Shown: positions 24,101-39,100, counted from the stretch's first letter. The stretch: DNA of 64,000 nucleotides from Aurelia coerulea (GCA_039566865.1 CM076953.1:5332001-5396000), one strand, 5' to 3'. Translations and numbers: made by a program. Notes: generated by a model from the letters alone, not told the origin.

Positions 24101-27100
24101 ACAGACAGTGTTTTCCCAACGATTGAAACAGAATTAAACAAACAGTTTTCGACATCATTTTGCCTCTTAGCATCTTAGCCATCTTCCCTTAATGATCCAG
24201 TCAAAGCTTCACAGAATAGCCATGTTTTTAAATGCAGTTGCAGGGGCGCAAATGCAAATTTTTTTGTGGGGGGTGTGTGCTCAAAGGACCGAGTTTCTTC
24301 CACGCGGGACCGATTTTTGCGAAATAAATGTTGTTGCAAATGTATGAAAAATAAAGTTTTCCTATCTGCCACAATTTACCGAAAATACAACTATAACAGA
24401 CAGTGTTTTCCCAACGATTGAAACAGAATTAAACAAACAGTTTTCGACATCATTTTGCCTCTGGCTAGCATCTTAGCCATCTTCCCTTAATGATCCAGTC
24501 AAAGCTTCACAGAATAGCCATGTTTTTAGGCATGCACGCTTGCTCATATGGAATCAATAAGTGGCGTGGCCAGGGTAAATTAAGAGGGAGGTAGGGAAAT
24601 GCATGGGCCTAGGGGCCAGGAAATTTTTTGGGGCCACACCCTTTACTTTGGCGTAGAATGCATCTCCCAATATCATGCTTGCCATTAGCAGTGAGGAATC
24701 CTTGATAGTTTTGTGACAGTTATTCTGTGAGTTATCCTATAAATCAGAGCACGAAGGAAATTTTTGAAGAAGCGTCCTTTACTTTCGCTTAAAATGCATC
24801 TCCCAATATCACGCTTGCCATTAGCAGCGAGTAAACCTTGATAGTTTTGTGATACCGGGTGCGCCAAAATAAACTATGCACGTTTGGCAGGCCACAATAT
24901 TTTGAACACTGGACCGATTTTGAAGATTTATGACTTAATATTTAGCAGAGAGCCTGAATTAGATTCTAGGACTTTTTGCAAATTTTTCCGTTTTCAGTTT
25001 TTAGAGCTGGAAGCAAGTTTCTTAAATGCTCGTTTTCGAAAATATTGAGAACGATGAAAAAACGCCGATCAAATCTTAAAAGATCCAACATGAATAAACA
25101 AAGAGAAAACGTTTTCAGGGGGATTTGTGGGTTCAGTATGAACTCTCGTACAGCAGATTACAATTGGTCGATTTTTAGATCGCAAATCACCACGAAAAAG
25201 TTCTCTCTTTGTCCATTCATGTCGATTCTTTAGAAAATTTGATCGATATTTTTGATCGTCTTCAGTGTTTTCGAAAACAAAAATCTTAGGAAACTCGCTT
25301 CTAGCTCTAAAAACTGAAAAAGAAAAAATTTGCAAAAAACCCGGTATCCAATTCTAGTTTTCTGTTAACGAATGAGTCATAAATCTTCAAAATCGGTCCA
25401 GTGTACGATTTATTGTGGCCTGCCAAACGTGCACAGTTTATTTTGGCGCACCCGGTAGTTATCCTAAAAATCGGAGCATGAAGAAAATTTTCGAAGAAAC
25501 AGTCTCTACTTTGGCTTAGAATGTATCTCGCAATATCATGCTTACCATTAGCAACAAGGGAACTTTGATAGTTTTGTGACAGTTATCCCATAGATTGGAG
25601 CACGAAGAAAATTTTTGAAGAAACATCCTCTACTTTGGCTCAGAAGGCATTCCTTACCCGACTTAACCCAGCCATTCTCTCTACGGTTGTAAAAGAATCT
25701 CGAGGATTTCTTTTTGTAAACTTCAGCTAACATAGAAATCTTTGCAATTCGAGTATCGACGTCCTGAAAAATTCGGGTTCAAGTTCAGAGCCAGATCAGG
25801 ACCGATTTTATCGCGATTGGGACCGAGTTATGAAATTATTGGGGGTGTCACACCCCCCCCCCCCCCCCCCACACCCCCCTCATTTGCGCCCCTGTGCAGT
25901 TGTTATGGCCAGACAGCCAATAAAGCTTTCTTTTACATGAATTAAGAGTCTTCTTCCCACAGATTACAAGTGCCTAATGTTGCGTTTAAATCAACAGGAA
26001 CTGAAATTCCTTGCCCCCCTGACTGGAACTCACCAACAGGATTCACCCCTGGTTGTACACGTAAGTATTGAACATTTGAAAGAACATACAACGAGCAACA
26101 ACAAGGGCAGATTTTGTAATACAATAGCACGAGTTGATTTTGTTGACACCTCAATTCAAAGCGATTAGCGATCACAGACAAAGGAAATTCTATCAACCAG
26201 TAATTCAAAACAAACAAATCCGCAAAATTTTCTCTGAAACCCAGATAGCTAGCTCGCTCGCTGTGCATTCCAGAAATTATTTTTAAGAACAAACATGAGC
26301 ATAGATCGAAAGAAGAAGGATATATCTACACATCTGCCGCGGGCATTTTATTTCTTTGGTCCAGAAGCTGAGCAGTAAATGTTTTGATAACACCCAAAAA
26401 AATAAGAGAATTGAATCGCCTCCTAAACGGCTTTTGAACCAAACAAATAAAATGCCCGCGGCAGATGTGTAGATGCATCCTTCTTCTTTCGATCTACGCT
26501 CATGTTTGCCCTTAAAAACAGTTTCTGGAATGCACAACGAGCGAGCTAGATACCTTGGTTTCAAAGAAACTTTTGCGGCTTTGTTTGTTTTGAATACTGG
26601 TTGAGAGAATTTCCTTTGTCTGCAATCGCTAATTGCTTTGAATTGAGGTGTCAACAAAAGCAACTCATGCTATTGAATTACAAAATCTGCCCTTGTTACG
26701 AGCAACTGCAAATACCAAATATCCAGCAGCTGCAGATTAATTGTTTAGCGTAGTTCACTCCTTACCTGAACTGATATACCGCTATATCTACAACTCATTT
26801 CCATGCGTTTCCAGAAAGGGATTTAGTCTACAGGGTGTCCCAAAAACATGTAGGCTGTTTGAATGGCTACTGTAGAGGAGCCATAAGTCCACCTTGACCT
26901 ATTTCTCAAATTTTGAATAAACTTTATTTGGAGAGGTAATAACTCCGCCAATCCTGGAGATATTTGCATTTTATGAAGGTAGGCAAAATTTAGAAAAATC
27001 TTCACGGGTTTCTTTTGTCTCCTTCACTTTCTAGCCGTCTGATTGGTCCATGAAAAGGAGGCTTTAGCGGTTTCGTCCATGGGCCACGAGCAATCGGCTA

Positions 27101-30100
27101 TGTACGACGAATGATTCCTATGCTATGCTGGGTCCTTGTTGTGTCAGGCTACAGCAGCTGCAGCATATACAAAATCAACAAATCATGTGACTATACTCTT
27201 GGGAAGTTTCAGTTTTATAGTTTCAATATTGCATTACTTTTTGCATACATGGCAATGGCACAAGTTTTCATAGCGTATTTATCAATCTTTGTGTTTTAAT
27301 TGCTGTTCATGCCTCTCTTAACAAGGGCAGATTTTGTAATACAATAGCAACAGTTGCGTTTAATCGACACCTCAATTCAAAGCGATTAGCGGATGCAGAC
27401 AAAGAAAATTCTCTCAACCAGTAATTCAAAACAAACAAAGCCGCAAAAGTTTCCCCGAAACTAGTAGGGCAAACTCTCGCCTTGTGCAAGCGAAAGATGG
27501 TTTTTAAGGGAAGTTATGTGCTTATAGCGAAAGAAGAAGGGTAAATCTAAAGTTCTGTCGCTTAGATTATGTTTATTTGATTTAGGAGCTGTTTTGTAAT
27601 CGTTTCATTTTAAGCCCTAAAAACGCGAGATTTACAATGCCTTCTGCTCCGCTCCTGAATCAAATAAATATAATCTAAGCGACAGAACTTTAGATTTACC
27701 CTTCTTCTTTCGCTATAAGCACATAACTTCCCTTAAAAACCATCTTTCGCTTGCACAAGGCGAGAGTTTGCCCTACCAGTTTTGGGGAAACTTTTGCGGC
27801 TTTGTTTGTTTTGAATTACTGGTTGAGAGAATTTCCTTTGTCTGCAGCCGCTAATCGCTTTGAATTGAGGTGTCAATCAAACGCAACTGTTGCTATTGTA
27901 TTACAAAATCTGCTCTTGTTGCCTCTCTTTGATTTCACTATGCCATTAACAGGAAGCTTTCCGACAATATCTGCAAAGCCAAAACTTACTTTTGGAGTAA
28001 CTAAAACTGCTGGGACAGAAGATGTCGAATTCAAATGCTCATTCCAAAGTGACGACACAAACGATGGGGCAAGATATGATGTATCTTGGTATTATTTTGC
28101 CACACCACCTCAACTTCTGCGAAGTGACATTCTTGCTGGAAAGAATGCAAGGGACAAAAAGATAACATTAAAGAGCTTGTCTGACCTAGGTTTTCTTCTT
28201 GGAAATTCGGTGAGTTGTCTTCAATGTTTTTATGATTAGATCATGAGCTATAGGAAGCCAAGTGTGTATCAGTGTGAAACATTAATCAGTAGCGAGCCAC
28301 CTTAACCAATTGTTTGTGTGTGTTTTAAACTTATTTTTACTTGGTAGTGAGCCACCTTATCGCTGTTTCATGATTTTGATATTTTCAGTAGTGAATAACT
28401 TTCAATGCTGATGCACCTTAAGCTCTGAAGGTGGATCTGCACTTAAGGTGGCTCACTACTGAAAATTTCAAAATCATGAAATTTAAACTACTAAAGAAAA
28501 ATGAATCAGTTGTTATTCTATAGGTATGCTATTTCTGCAAACTGTACTATCTTTATTTTAGTTATTTTGCCGCGTGGTAAGCTGGTATGTTCACTCAACA
28601 AATAGAAAAAGTTCCCCCTTGGACAGCAGTTACACTTATGCAGGATTTAAGGTAATGTAATTTACACATACTGTGAAGGATTGCAATGGCAAGACATCAA
28701 ATCAAGTTGTCCCTATTCCAGCTTTGCAAGCTTATATGAGTCAAGTTGGCCCACATGTGCTCTACGCAACTTTTTCAATTCAAGCCTAACTTTCCCTAAC
28801 GTCAATGCAAGCTTCTTGCAACCTCGTACCCAGTGACAATGAAGGTTTTCCATAAACTGCAACGCCTGCAGGGTGTCCCAGAAAAATTGCTCAATATTTG
28901 ATTAAATGTAAAAGATTAACGATAAAATGTACAGGCTGCTGGTTAGATAACCCTGTTCCTAAGATTTAAATTAATTGTAGACGCCAGAATCTTGCGAATC
29001 TTCTAAAAATTCAAGGAGTTACGAGCTTATGAAGTTCAAGTTTGTGCATAAGCTGAAAGTAGACGCCCCTAACTGACTTATTTTCCAAAAAGACGTCCTA
29101 AATCGAAGTAAAGAAAGACTGTCCAGTGTGTTACCTCTCGTTGATATCAGAGCAAACCAAATAGAACTTCCAAAGTTATCTAATTCTTGCAACCGTTGCC
29201 AAACTTGATTAAGAGTGCAAGTATATGAAAGCATGGAATGAAAACTTAATCGATGAGAGATGGGGCAATTCCCAATTGTGTTGAACAGGATTCCTCCAAG
29301 CATCCATAACCTTAATTCAATGTTATAGAAAGCAGTTTATAGAAAGTGCTTTGAAATTACATTGGATTTGCTTTGAATAAACGAGATTCTACTTTCACAA
29401 AATATGCAATTTGGGGAAGTCTGGTTTCAGCTTTCGCACAAACGTGAACTTCGAAAGCTCATAACTCCGTGAATGTTTAGCCGATTTGCTAGCTTCTGGT
29501 GTCTAAAATTAATTTACAATCACAACAATATGATTATTTTACCGTGGAGCCAGTTCAGTATTTCGTTATTTTTTAATATTTAATCAAAGTCGAAAAATGT
29601 TTTGAGACACCCTTTACATTGACCCTGGAGTCTGTTTGGCTTTTCTGCAATGGGCCATTTGCCAATAGACCTTTTAGCTATTCTACAAAAGAGCCTGGAT
29701 CGAGCGTTATTTTTATACGGGAGGCTCGATAGAATGGTGTTAAGAGCTTCTATCACTATTGTGCAAATTCAAAAATTCTACAAAGTGCACTTTGTAGAAT
29801 TTTCGAAAATGCACAATATTGATAGAAGCTCTAACGCCACTCTATCGAACGTTCGTGAGTACATTACATGTTTCTATTTGTGCATGCTGAATCATGAGTA
29901 TAACAGGATACACTGCATTGTGCAAACCTACTTCCCCCATTTTTCATTCTTGTCTCGCATTTCACAGATCAAACAACCACAAGCAATCTTTGACTTGTCA
30001 GAAAAATCAAAGCCATTGGAAATTACAGTTACAGCAACCATTCCAGTTCTTTGTGCTTCTATTGGATCTTTTATAAAAGAGGTTGTTCTCCTTGAAGTGG

Positions 30101-33100
30101 CACAACTGCACGCACGTGACACTGTCTCTTCAGAATGCTTGTTAAAGTTTGAAAATGGTACTAAAGAGAAATCTTTCAAGATAGCTGTTGTAAAAGATAG
30201 GTTGAATAGAGGAAATTACCAAATGCAGTTGAAAATGAAGGTGCAAGATAAAAAACTCGTCCCTTCAGTCTGGAGAAAGCATGCCGTGCTTCCAGCCATA
30301 AAGGTATGAATTTGTGAGTGCCTTCGATCCAAATTTTTAGAAATGCCTGTATACACTTTGTTAAAAGCTGGCCTGGGCCAAGTTCAAAATTTACTTTGTT
30401 GTATTTGATGAATTTGACACTTGACGTTTCATTGCGTAGCTAAAGAAAGAATTGGTGCTTAGGCGTTTTCTTTAACCCTCTCTCACCTGGGACTTTTTAA
30501 GCGATCCATACTTAGGGGGTTGATTCCACCTCCTCCTCTTTTTCTTCGCTGTTATAGTAGCTATAATCTTTAAAATGAGTAAACAGATGGAATTTGATGC
30601 AAAAAGTCAAAATCACGTGATTAAATGAAATTATCTCTGTAATAAATAATAATAATAATCACTTTCTTTAAGGTTGGCGTAGTGTATAGCTTAACCAGGC
30701 TAATTAATGCCAACCATTATTAATACAAGAATAAAACCTAAATATAACCTAAATTAACAAGTAAAACGTTAATCAATTGCTTTAACAAGCGTGAATACCT
30801 TACTTACTTTCTTAATTTCTTTCCTACGTTCTTTCTGACTGACCAGGAGCCCCCTCTTAGATTACAAAGCGGACTTTGTAATTAACAAGTATAAACATAT
30901 TTTGATGACTACACAGTAAAACATTGTTTGCCATGGTTACGGTGCTATGTTTAGAATCTTGAAATTTTTATCATTTGATACAGCAGTACACTCATTTTTT
31001 TTATAAGAAACCGCTTATAAGAAACGGTAGGCTCAAATTTTCGAAAGCTAAGAAACAACCCTACCTGAATTGAAAAAAGCTAAGAAACTTCTGTAATTTT
31101 CAGTTTTAATTTTCCTGTTACACTCAAAAATATTTTGACATTGTACAGTTATAGCAACTGTTTGGACAATATTTTGAGTGCGAATCATGTTATTTACTCG
31201 TTTTGGGAGACTTACTAAGTAATTTGGTAGCCCTTTAGACAAGACAAAATCAACTCTAAACTTCCGGCAATAAAAATATAAGAAACACGTAAGAAACTTG
31301 TGGTAGCAAAATGGCCCAAAAATTTAAGAAACTGCTTACCAGCCCCGCACCTTAGTTTCTTATAAAAAGAGTGAGTGTATAGATATAAAGTCAAAGTAGT
31401 TGAATCTTGGCATCCTGCTTTGCATATTTTAGCATTGGCGAATAAAAGTTTGGTTGGGGGGTGGAATCCAACTCCAGGTGAGATACGGTTAAACCTAGTT
31501 AAGGCGGCTAAATATATCTGTTCCATTTCACAATATCGGTTTATATTTAGGTAATGGTATCAGATGTACCATTTGGGCGATGTACATCATCGGGAGATCC
31601 TCATATTTCAACATTTGATAATTGGTAAGTTGATTTCGACGCTATTCATTTCGTTTCAGTAACCAAAGGTATGATTAATGTGGTTTCCTGCACACCCGAT
31701 CAACAAGGACAGATAATGTTACAATAGAACTTGCTACTTTTTATTGACACCTAGATACAAAGCAATTTGTGATTGCAGACAAAGGTAATTCCATGCTCGG
31801 TTGGTCAAGACATAAACAAAAACAAAGCAAGCCGCAAAAATTGCCCTGAAACCCAGGTGGCTAGCTCGCTCGTTGTGCATTCCAGAGCAAATAGTAGCAC
31901 ATATCCAAAGAAGAAGGATATATCTAAACTTCTGCCTCGGGCATTTCATTTTTTTCGTGCAGAAGCTGAGCAGTTAAGTGCTTTAATTACACCTAAAAAG
32001 TACGAGAATTGAATCCCCTCCCAATTGGCTTCTGCACAAAATAAATAAAATGCCCGAGGCAGAAGTTTAGATATATCCTTCTTCTTTCGATATGTGCTAA
32101 TATTTGCTCTTAAAAACCATTTCTGGAATGCACAACGAGCAAGCTAGCGACCTGGGTTTCAGGGCAATTTTTGCGGCTTGCTTTGTTTTTGTTTATGTCT
32201 TGACCAACCGAGCATGGAATTCCCTTTGTCTGCAATCACAAATTGCTTTGTATTTAGGTGTCAATAAAAAGTAACGAGTCCTATTGTAACATTATCTGTC
32301 CTTGTTCACCCGATCAAGACTTGGAGAACAGATAAAGATTTGATATATTCATTCTTCTATGTAAATTTTAGAGCTGTAACCAAATATTATGCAAAATTTG
32401 CATTTTTCATCATGCAAGTAATTGTTCTTCTAATTCTTTGTACATTTGTTTAAATGCTTACAGGTATTATCACCATTACCAAATAGGAGACTATGTACTA
32501 GTGAACAGCACTGCTCGCCGCTTTGAAGTAAGTAATATTGACTACTTTCAATGATTCTTTTTCTAAAGTATAGCAAAAACCGGTTAGCATGTGCATAATA
32601 TTTAGTAGTTTCTCTCTAATTACAGGTCTAATTACAAGTTAATTAGGTTGCTATTCTTTTACAGGAGTTAGCAGTAGACTTATTACCTGGAGTCTCTTAT
32701 TCCCATGTGCTCTTTGACTCGATGATGGCGCTTCGGTCCTCTGGAGCGACAAGAGCAACAACAATTCAACTCAATTAGATGAGCGTAACTTGAGGGTCCT
32801 TATGGAGTGAGGCTAAGCTAACAGTGGCGTTCTTTTTACAGATTACAGTGTCTTATGTTGCGCTTTGGGTTTATTACGATCTATCAACTTTCTTGATCCT
32901 ATTTCTAAAGGTGCAGGTGAGGACATGGCAGTGCTCCTCTGTTTCTTGTAACTGTGGAATAGCTGCAAGAGAAGGCGATGATGTCGTTGTGATTGACATG
33001 TGTCGTGACAAAATACCTAGAGTATATTTTCCAAGTGAAAAAACAGTGGAGAAGATGCCTGGAACGCGAATAAGAAGAGATAAAAACGGAAAAAGATTCA

Positions 33101-33135
33101 TTGTAAGTATATATCAAGTGACGTTTTAAAATCAT

Positions 33136-33167
<32 letters not shown>

Positions 33168-36100
33168 ATATCAATACTCAATTTTTTGTCTATCAAATCT
33201 TTAAAAGCTAAAAGAGCTACAACTACAATTCAACTGTGCCAATCATAGCGGAAAGACACAAGGTCATCAAGTTTCCACTATGACTGGCACTTACAATATT
33301 TCTTAGAATTAAATACAACAACAAAAAACAAAAATGAAAACGGTTACGGAAAAACAAAATAGAAGACATAACGGACATAAGACATAAGCTGCTGCCTTCC
33401 AACAAATTATTGTTAACCTACATTCGTAATTGTTAACCTACTCAAAATTGGTAATTACAATGTTATATGGAAAATACTAATTCAAATGAACTATTTACAA
33501 ACATAATCTACGCAAAAATATGTGAAAAGAAATTTTAATCAGCGATATGATTTACAGATGCATCTATTTCCACCCCAGTCTTTCACCTTTTTTTTAAATA
33601 CGCCAGCGGTTTGTTCTTGTTTGTTCATCAAGAGTGTTTCAAAGGAAACCATGGGTAGTTAGACACTGTTGGTGTGCTTCTATGGAGGAGCGCTGGATAC
33701 TATGTATCTGCGGGGGAAATTTTTTGTAGTACTGCGGAGGAGATATCGAAAGAACGAAAATATTGAACACCAGCAGTGTCTAACTACCCATGAGGAAACT
33801 GCCTCTAAACGACAGCAATTCTAGTCCAAAGCTCAATGTTTTAGTTGTTGGCAGTTTGCGCAAGTTCTCTATTCGTAGATTGTATATTACATGTCTCTTT
33901 TCATAAAATTCCCATACAAGCGAAGGATTTAAGTGATTCAAGACTTGTAAATTTCTGTCATCAGTTTCTGCAAGTTTTTGACATGAATACTATTACTGCC
34001 ATCATACATTTACAGTGGGCGAAATAACAGGAGCTAATTAAGAATGTCCTGATACTGTTAGTCATTAACTGTGGACGAGAAATTACTACCTTCCTTCTTC
34101 CTCAGACCGTCTCCTTCTTCTTTTTCTCTTTCTGCAAACAAATCTTTCTTGCAAGGTGTTGTGGCACAGTGGTGTAATCCACTGACTTTGCAGCCAGAAC
34201 AGTCAGGCGGACAGGGTTCGATACCCGGTAGAGCCCCATCACTTGAGCATCATGACAATGGGTCGCGGACTGGATTAGGCCTATTCTACTTCTGCGATCC
34301 CAGCGCTTGGCGCTATGGCGCTGTAAACCGCAACTTCACCTCTACCTTCACCTCCATCTTATTTCTAATGAACTACAGCTGATTAGATGCGCCATCGAAA
34401 ACCATGAATCAACAGAGTTCTCGTTTTTAAGTGTATGCAGTCTTTTTGACCTGACTCATTGCCTTCGAGAGTTCAACAGTTTTAGCAGTTTCCTGTAACG
34501 CATATCCTGGAAACAACGAACAGTTAGATGTAATCATGAAATGCTCTTATCAGCATTTTTGGTAGCCTGTGTACCAGACCCCATTACAAAAAAGTCAATG
34601 GTCTGTGCAACGGAGCAAACTTTCTTGTACGTGCATTGAAGTGCATTGTTTGCATAATTATGAATTTTCCTTGATTATGCATTATATTCGGTAAAAACAA
34701 GATGGCAGCGAAATGGAATGTCTCTGGTGACATCGACGTTCATTTCTTTCCTTTCCTTGCTCATTCATGAACGTAGAAGAACTTTCTCCAGAACTAAAAG
34801 CTGCTTTAAAGGAATTTTTCTCTGGCAAGAATTTGTATTTTAGCGCCGCCACTGGACCAGGGAAATCATTGATTTTTAAAGATATTCCGATATTGATCGA
34901 TTTGATCAAAGACCAAGCAATTGGGACAAATTTATTTTTTCTGAAGTCTGGTACACGTCCAAATGGATTATGCCAAACTAACATAGGGCTCAAATCTTAA
35001 AGGTCGGTGTAAAATTCTATAGCAGTTTTCTTTGAAATAAATGGTGTTGTGGCGCAGTGGTGTAATCCTCTGACTTTGCAGCCAGAACAGTCAGGCGGAG
35101 TGGGTTCGATACCCGGTAGGGCCCCATCACTTGAGCGTCATGACAGGGGTCGCAGACTCGATTAGGTCTGCTCTATTTCTGCGATCCCAGTGCTTGGCGC
35201 TGAAAAAACGCAACTTCACCTTCAATGGCTTCCAAGGTTTTTGCTGTAAATCTGCCATGGAAGTTTATCAATATCTTGATTAGTTTCAAAATGGCGGTAT
35301 TTATTAAATTTGAGGTAATTACGTCATCAAGTTTTTAAATCCTAAACTATGGTTTTCTTGAAGGTTATATCATTTCTCCTCTATTGGTTTAGGATTTACA
35401 ATGATTTGAGTTTTTTTAAATTTTCCATGAGTTCTTTCAAAAATAGTTAAATTACCGCCATTTTGAAAAATATCAAGATATCAAAAAAATTTCCATGGCA
35501 GATTTACAGCAAGAGTGCCATAAGTTCCTTTCAAGCCATTCAATTCAAAGAGAAATGTCATAGAATCTTACACCCACTTTTTTAAAGATTTGAAAGGCTT
35601 GAGCCCTATGCTGGCCAAACTGTTTTGCTGTAAACATTCCTTATCCTCTTTTTGCCTCATCAGATCGACTTTCCATCTGGAGCTAACATCAAATTCGACA
35701 CATATCATTGGTACAGTGATGTGTATTATGGAAATTTAGAAGTCAATGTTCCAAGTGACGATTACAAAAACACTGTTGGTCTCTGCGGAACCTTTGATGG
35801 GATACATTCGAATGAAATGACTGATCGAGGCGGCATAAATCGTGGTACTGGACTTCCATACAACTCAGTTGGACCAAAGGAATTTACTGAGAGCTGGAAG
35901 TAATATTTCAATTAATACGTTATAATTTCTCATTCGTAAAGTAATCCAAGAAAATAACTCCAAAATCTTTGCAAATATGCTTATAATATTCCAAAAAGTT
36001 ACTATACGTATTACAAGCTAACTACTTTCAAAATTACTATACAAGTGTGACAGTGTCTATCCCAAGGCGCGATATGATCCTAAATGCAAGAACAAGGATA

Positions 36101-39100
36101 GATTTTGTAAGATAATAGCGCGAGTTGGTTTTGTTGACACCTGGATTCAAAGCGATTAGCGATTGCCGACAAAGAAAATTCCCTCAAACAGTAATTCAAA
36201 ACAAACAAAACCGTAAACATTTCTCTGAAACCCAGGTAGCTAGCTCGCTGGTTGTGCATATTCCAGAAATTGTTTTTAAGAGCAAACATGAGCATAAATC
36301 CAGAGATGGCTATATAAGGGAATTGAATCGCCTCCAAATCGACTTTTGAACCAAACAAATCAAATGCCCGAGGCTGACTGTAGATATATCCTTCTTCTTT
36401 CGATCGTTGCTCATGTTTGTTCTTAAAAACAATTTCTGGAATGCACTACCTTGGGTTTCAGAGAAACTTTGCTGCTTTGCTTGTTTTGAATTACTGGTTG
36501 AGAGAATTTTCTTGGTCTGCGATCGCTAATTGCTTTGAATTGCAATGTCAATCAAAGCAATTAATACTCTTGTCTTACGAAATCTGTCCTTGTTAAATGC
36601 AAGAATTTCGTGCTGAATTCATTATAACTTATAGAATATTGTTTTCAAATGCATTTACTGATCGGCTGCATCAAGATTCGTTCTTAGAATCGTGCAACCC
36701 TGTTATATGTTACTTGTTGAAAAATGACCTAGTGAATGTTATTGACGATGAAAGCCATTTGTTTGTGTTTGGAAATAAAGATGTAGGTAGCGGCAACCGT
36801 AAATTTTTCTAGATCTTTGATGAAATGATGTGACAACGGGAAGCTTATTGACATTCTATATGTGTATACAGAACTTCGAACATCTCCTTAATAATCGTTT
36901 AAGCAAGCAAGTCAGAAGCTGGGTGTCAAAATATATGGAGAAATGGCCGCAGTTAGAATTAGCAATGGCCTCCTTTGTAATGCCACATTTCAGTTACTGT
37001 CCACTCGTTTGGACGTTTCATGATAAGAAATCTAATAATAGGGTCAACAAGATCCATTTAAGACCCCTCAGAATCAAATACAAAGAAAATGATCTACTTT
37101 GATGAATCATTAAGTAACAGTAGCTCAGTATCTGCTTTTCAGAGGAAATTACAGCTGCTCTTGACCAAGATATACAAAACCATGATAATTTAATTCCAAT
37201 CTTTATGGCAGAGATATTTGTTACAATAGATGTTACCACAGATACCAAGATGTACCATATGGCCGTTGTTGCGATAACAGCCTTGCTTTTCCTAGAACGA
37301 GACTAATGGTGCTACAATAACTTTTGAACAAGGGGACATGAATTTTAGCCATACGGTATCAGCATAGGACTCAAATAAAAAATTTAGAATAAAATGCGTA
37401 AATGTAATTCAACTGAATTGATTGAAGGGAACTTAATGCAGTTTTCCATAATCCCAAAGAAAATATTTTTGATGTCATGATTATTTTCAGAATTTCAGTG
37501 CCTTAAAGTTTAATGAAATGATATTCGAAATGAGGTATCTGAAGCTTTGACAAACATTAAAAGCTCCATAGATTCTAAACTGATTACGCAACAAGATGAC
37601 AATGGTTTATGATTTAGCACGCAACTTCAAAAGAAGCAGTAATTCTGGCTGCAATTCTGAAAATAATGATGATTTCAAAAATGCTTCCCCTGGGATTATG
37701 GCAAATTGCATCATGTTTCCTTCCATCAATTCAGTTGAAAGAACAGGGCAATCTAATATCTTTGCAAATATTCGAGGCCTCTGCTCACGGTACATTGACA
37801 TTTTCCAATGATTTTGATATCAGGTTGCCTGCTGGAGAAAGTCTGTTTTATTATAAACCACAGAAGCAAAAATGCAATTGGCAAAGAGCAGCTGCCTACT
37901 GCACTTGTAAACAACCAGATATAGCTGGTGATGATATCGAAGCAAAGTGTAACGTGAACTCGCTAGTCAAAAAAGAAGTCATCAAGAACCCGAACTTTAA
38001 AGAGGTTAGATTTCGAGGGTCTGTACACTGTGGTCGTCGGAGAAGGCGATCAACTGATGACTTCATTGTAATGCCCGAAGATGATGGACTATCAGACTAT
38101 GTTTACAACCCTATGCCTCTTCAAATAATTGTTCCTACCTGGCCAACTAAAACAGGGAAAACGAAAATTGCAGTTAACGGAAAGTGCAACAATACGATCA
38201 TGACTTCAGTTGCCGCTAAAGCTTGCAAAAAGATCGAATCGTTCAATTTTGGCGAATACATTGATCAATGCATTGAAGATGTGAAGGTAAAACTCCCGGG
38301 GAGTCTACTTAATAATCTAATTGCTTTATTTTTGCTGCTGAAGGCAGCCTAACTATTCTGCTTCAATCAGCGAGCGAAATTAGCCTGCCTGCCTGCCGTC
38401 TGTCTGCCGTTTGGCTATGTAGACGGACCAGCTCACGGCTGCGGTTCGCGGGCCCGCGGCTTGTGAGCATTTATCCAACAAACAACATAACAACAAAGTT
38501 CTCCAACAAAAGATGATGAGTTCTTTCTTCCTACTTAACTACCTAACTACGTCAATTTACGACAAAGGTTTATTTCTGACCATGCAGAACTCAATATTAC
38601 GGACCACGGAACCATGGACTACAGAACTACGGAACCAAGAGCCTTGGACTCAGGAACTAGAAACCGGCGGAGGAGAGTAACTCAATATTCTAAATCATTT
38701 ACTTTTGAACCATTACCCAACTGTAAATTCAAACATAATACAAGTTTCCTTAGCGATAATCATTCAATTAATTTCTATAGAAACGACCTCGCTACAACAG
38801 TCGCATTTGGTACAAATACTAATCGGCAGCACTCGCTGACTGTTGCTATATCTACCGGGTGTCCCAAAATGATGTATTATTGTTTGATTGCTTGTATGTC
38901 CATAACCAATGAACGGATTTTCAAAAACTTTTTTTACTTTATTGCCTAGAGGCTAAATTGGATGTTAAGATGTTGGTTGTGGTTTTACCAGTTTTTGAAA
39001 ATCGGTTTATCGGTTATGGACATATAAGCAATCAAACGATAATACATCATTTTGGGACACCCGGTAGTTCTACTTTAATATTTGTTGGTAAATTTTTTTA

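Larger units (their letters stand above)
22108..25970 (+). other. VWDE: Intron 3 of the VWDE-like gene
   Basis: It contains a MITE, a (CCAT)n microsatellite, a 295-bp tandem duplication and a 135-bp tandem array split by a MITE. No additional exon with matching phase was found. Confidence 0.6.

Noticed and set aside
25963..26060. Exon 4 starting at the first AG (25963)
   Set aside because: It gives 98 nt and breaks the phase with exon 5. The AG eight bases later keeps phase 1-1 and a sensible Cys-containing peptide.
29650..29967. Upstream extension of the exon 7 open frame
   Set aside because: The frame is open only by chance through a hairpin MITE. A clear acceptor and matching phase place the exon start at 29968.
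36125..36349. Small ORFs inside the 600-bp MITEs (for example those with [16 protein letters not shown])
   Set aside because: They recur only because the MITE family recurs, appear on both strands, and have no known domain.
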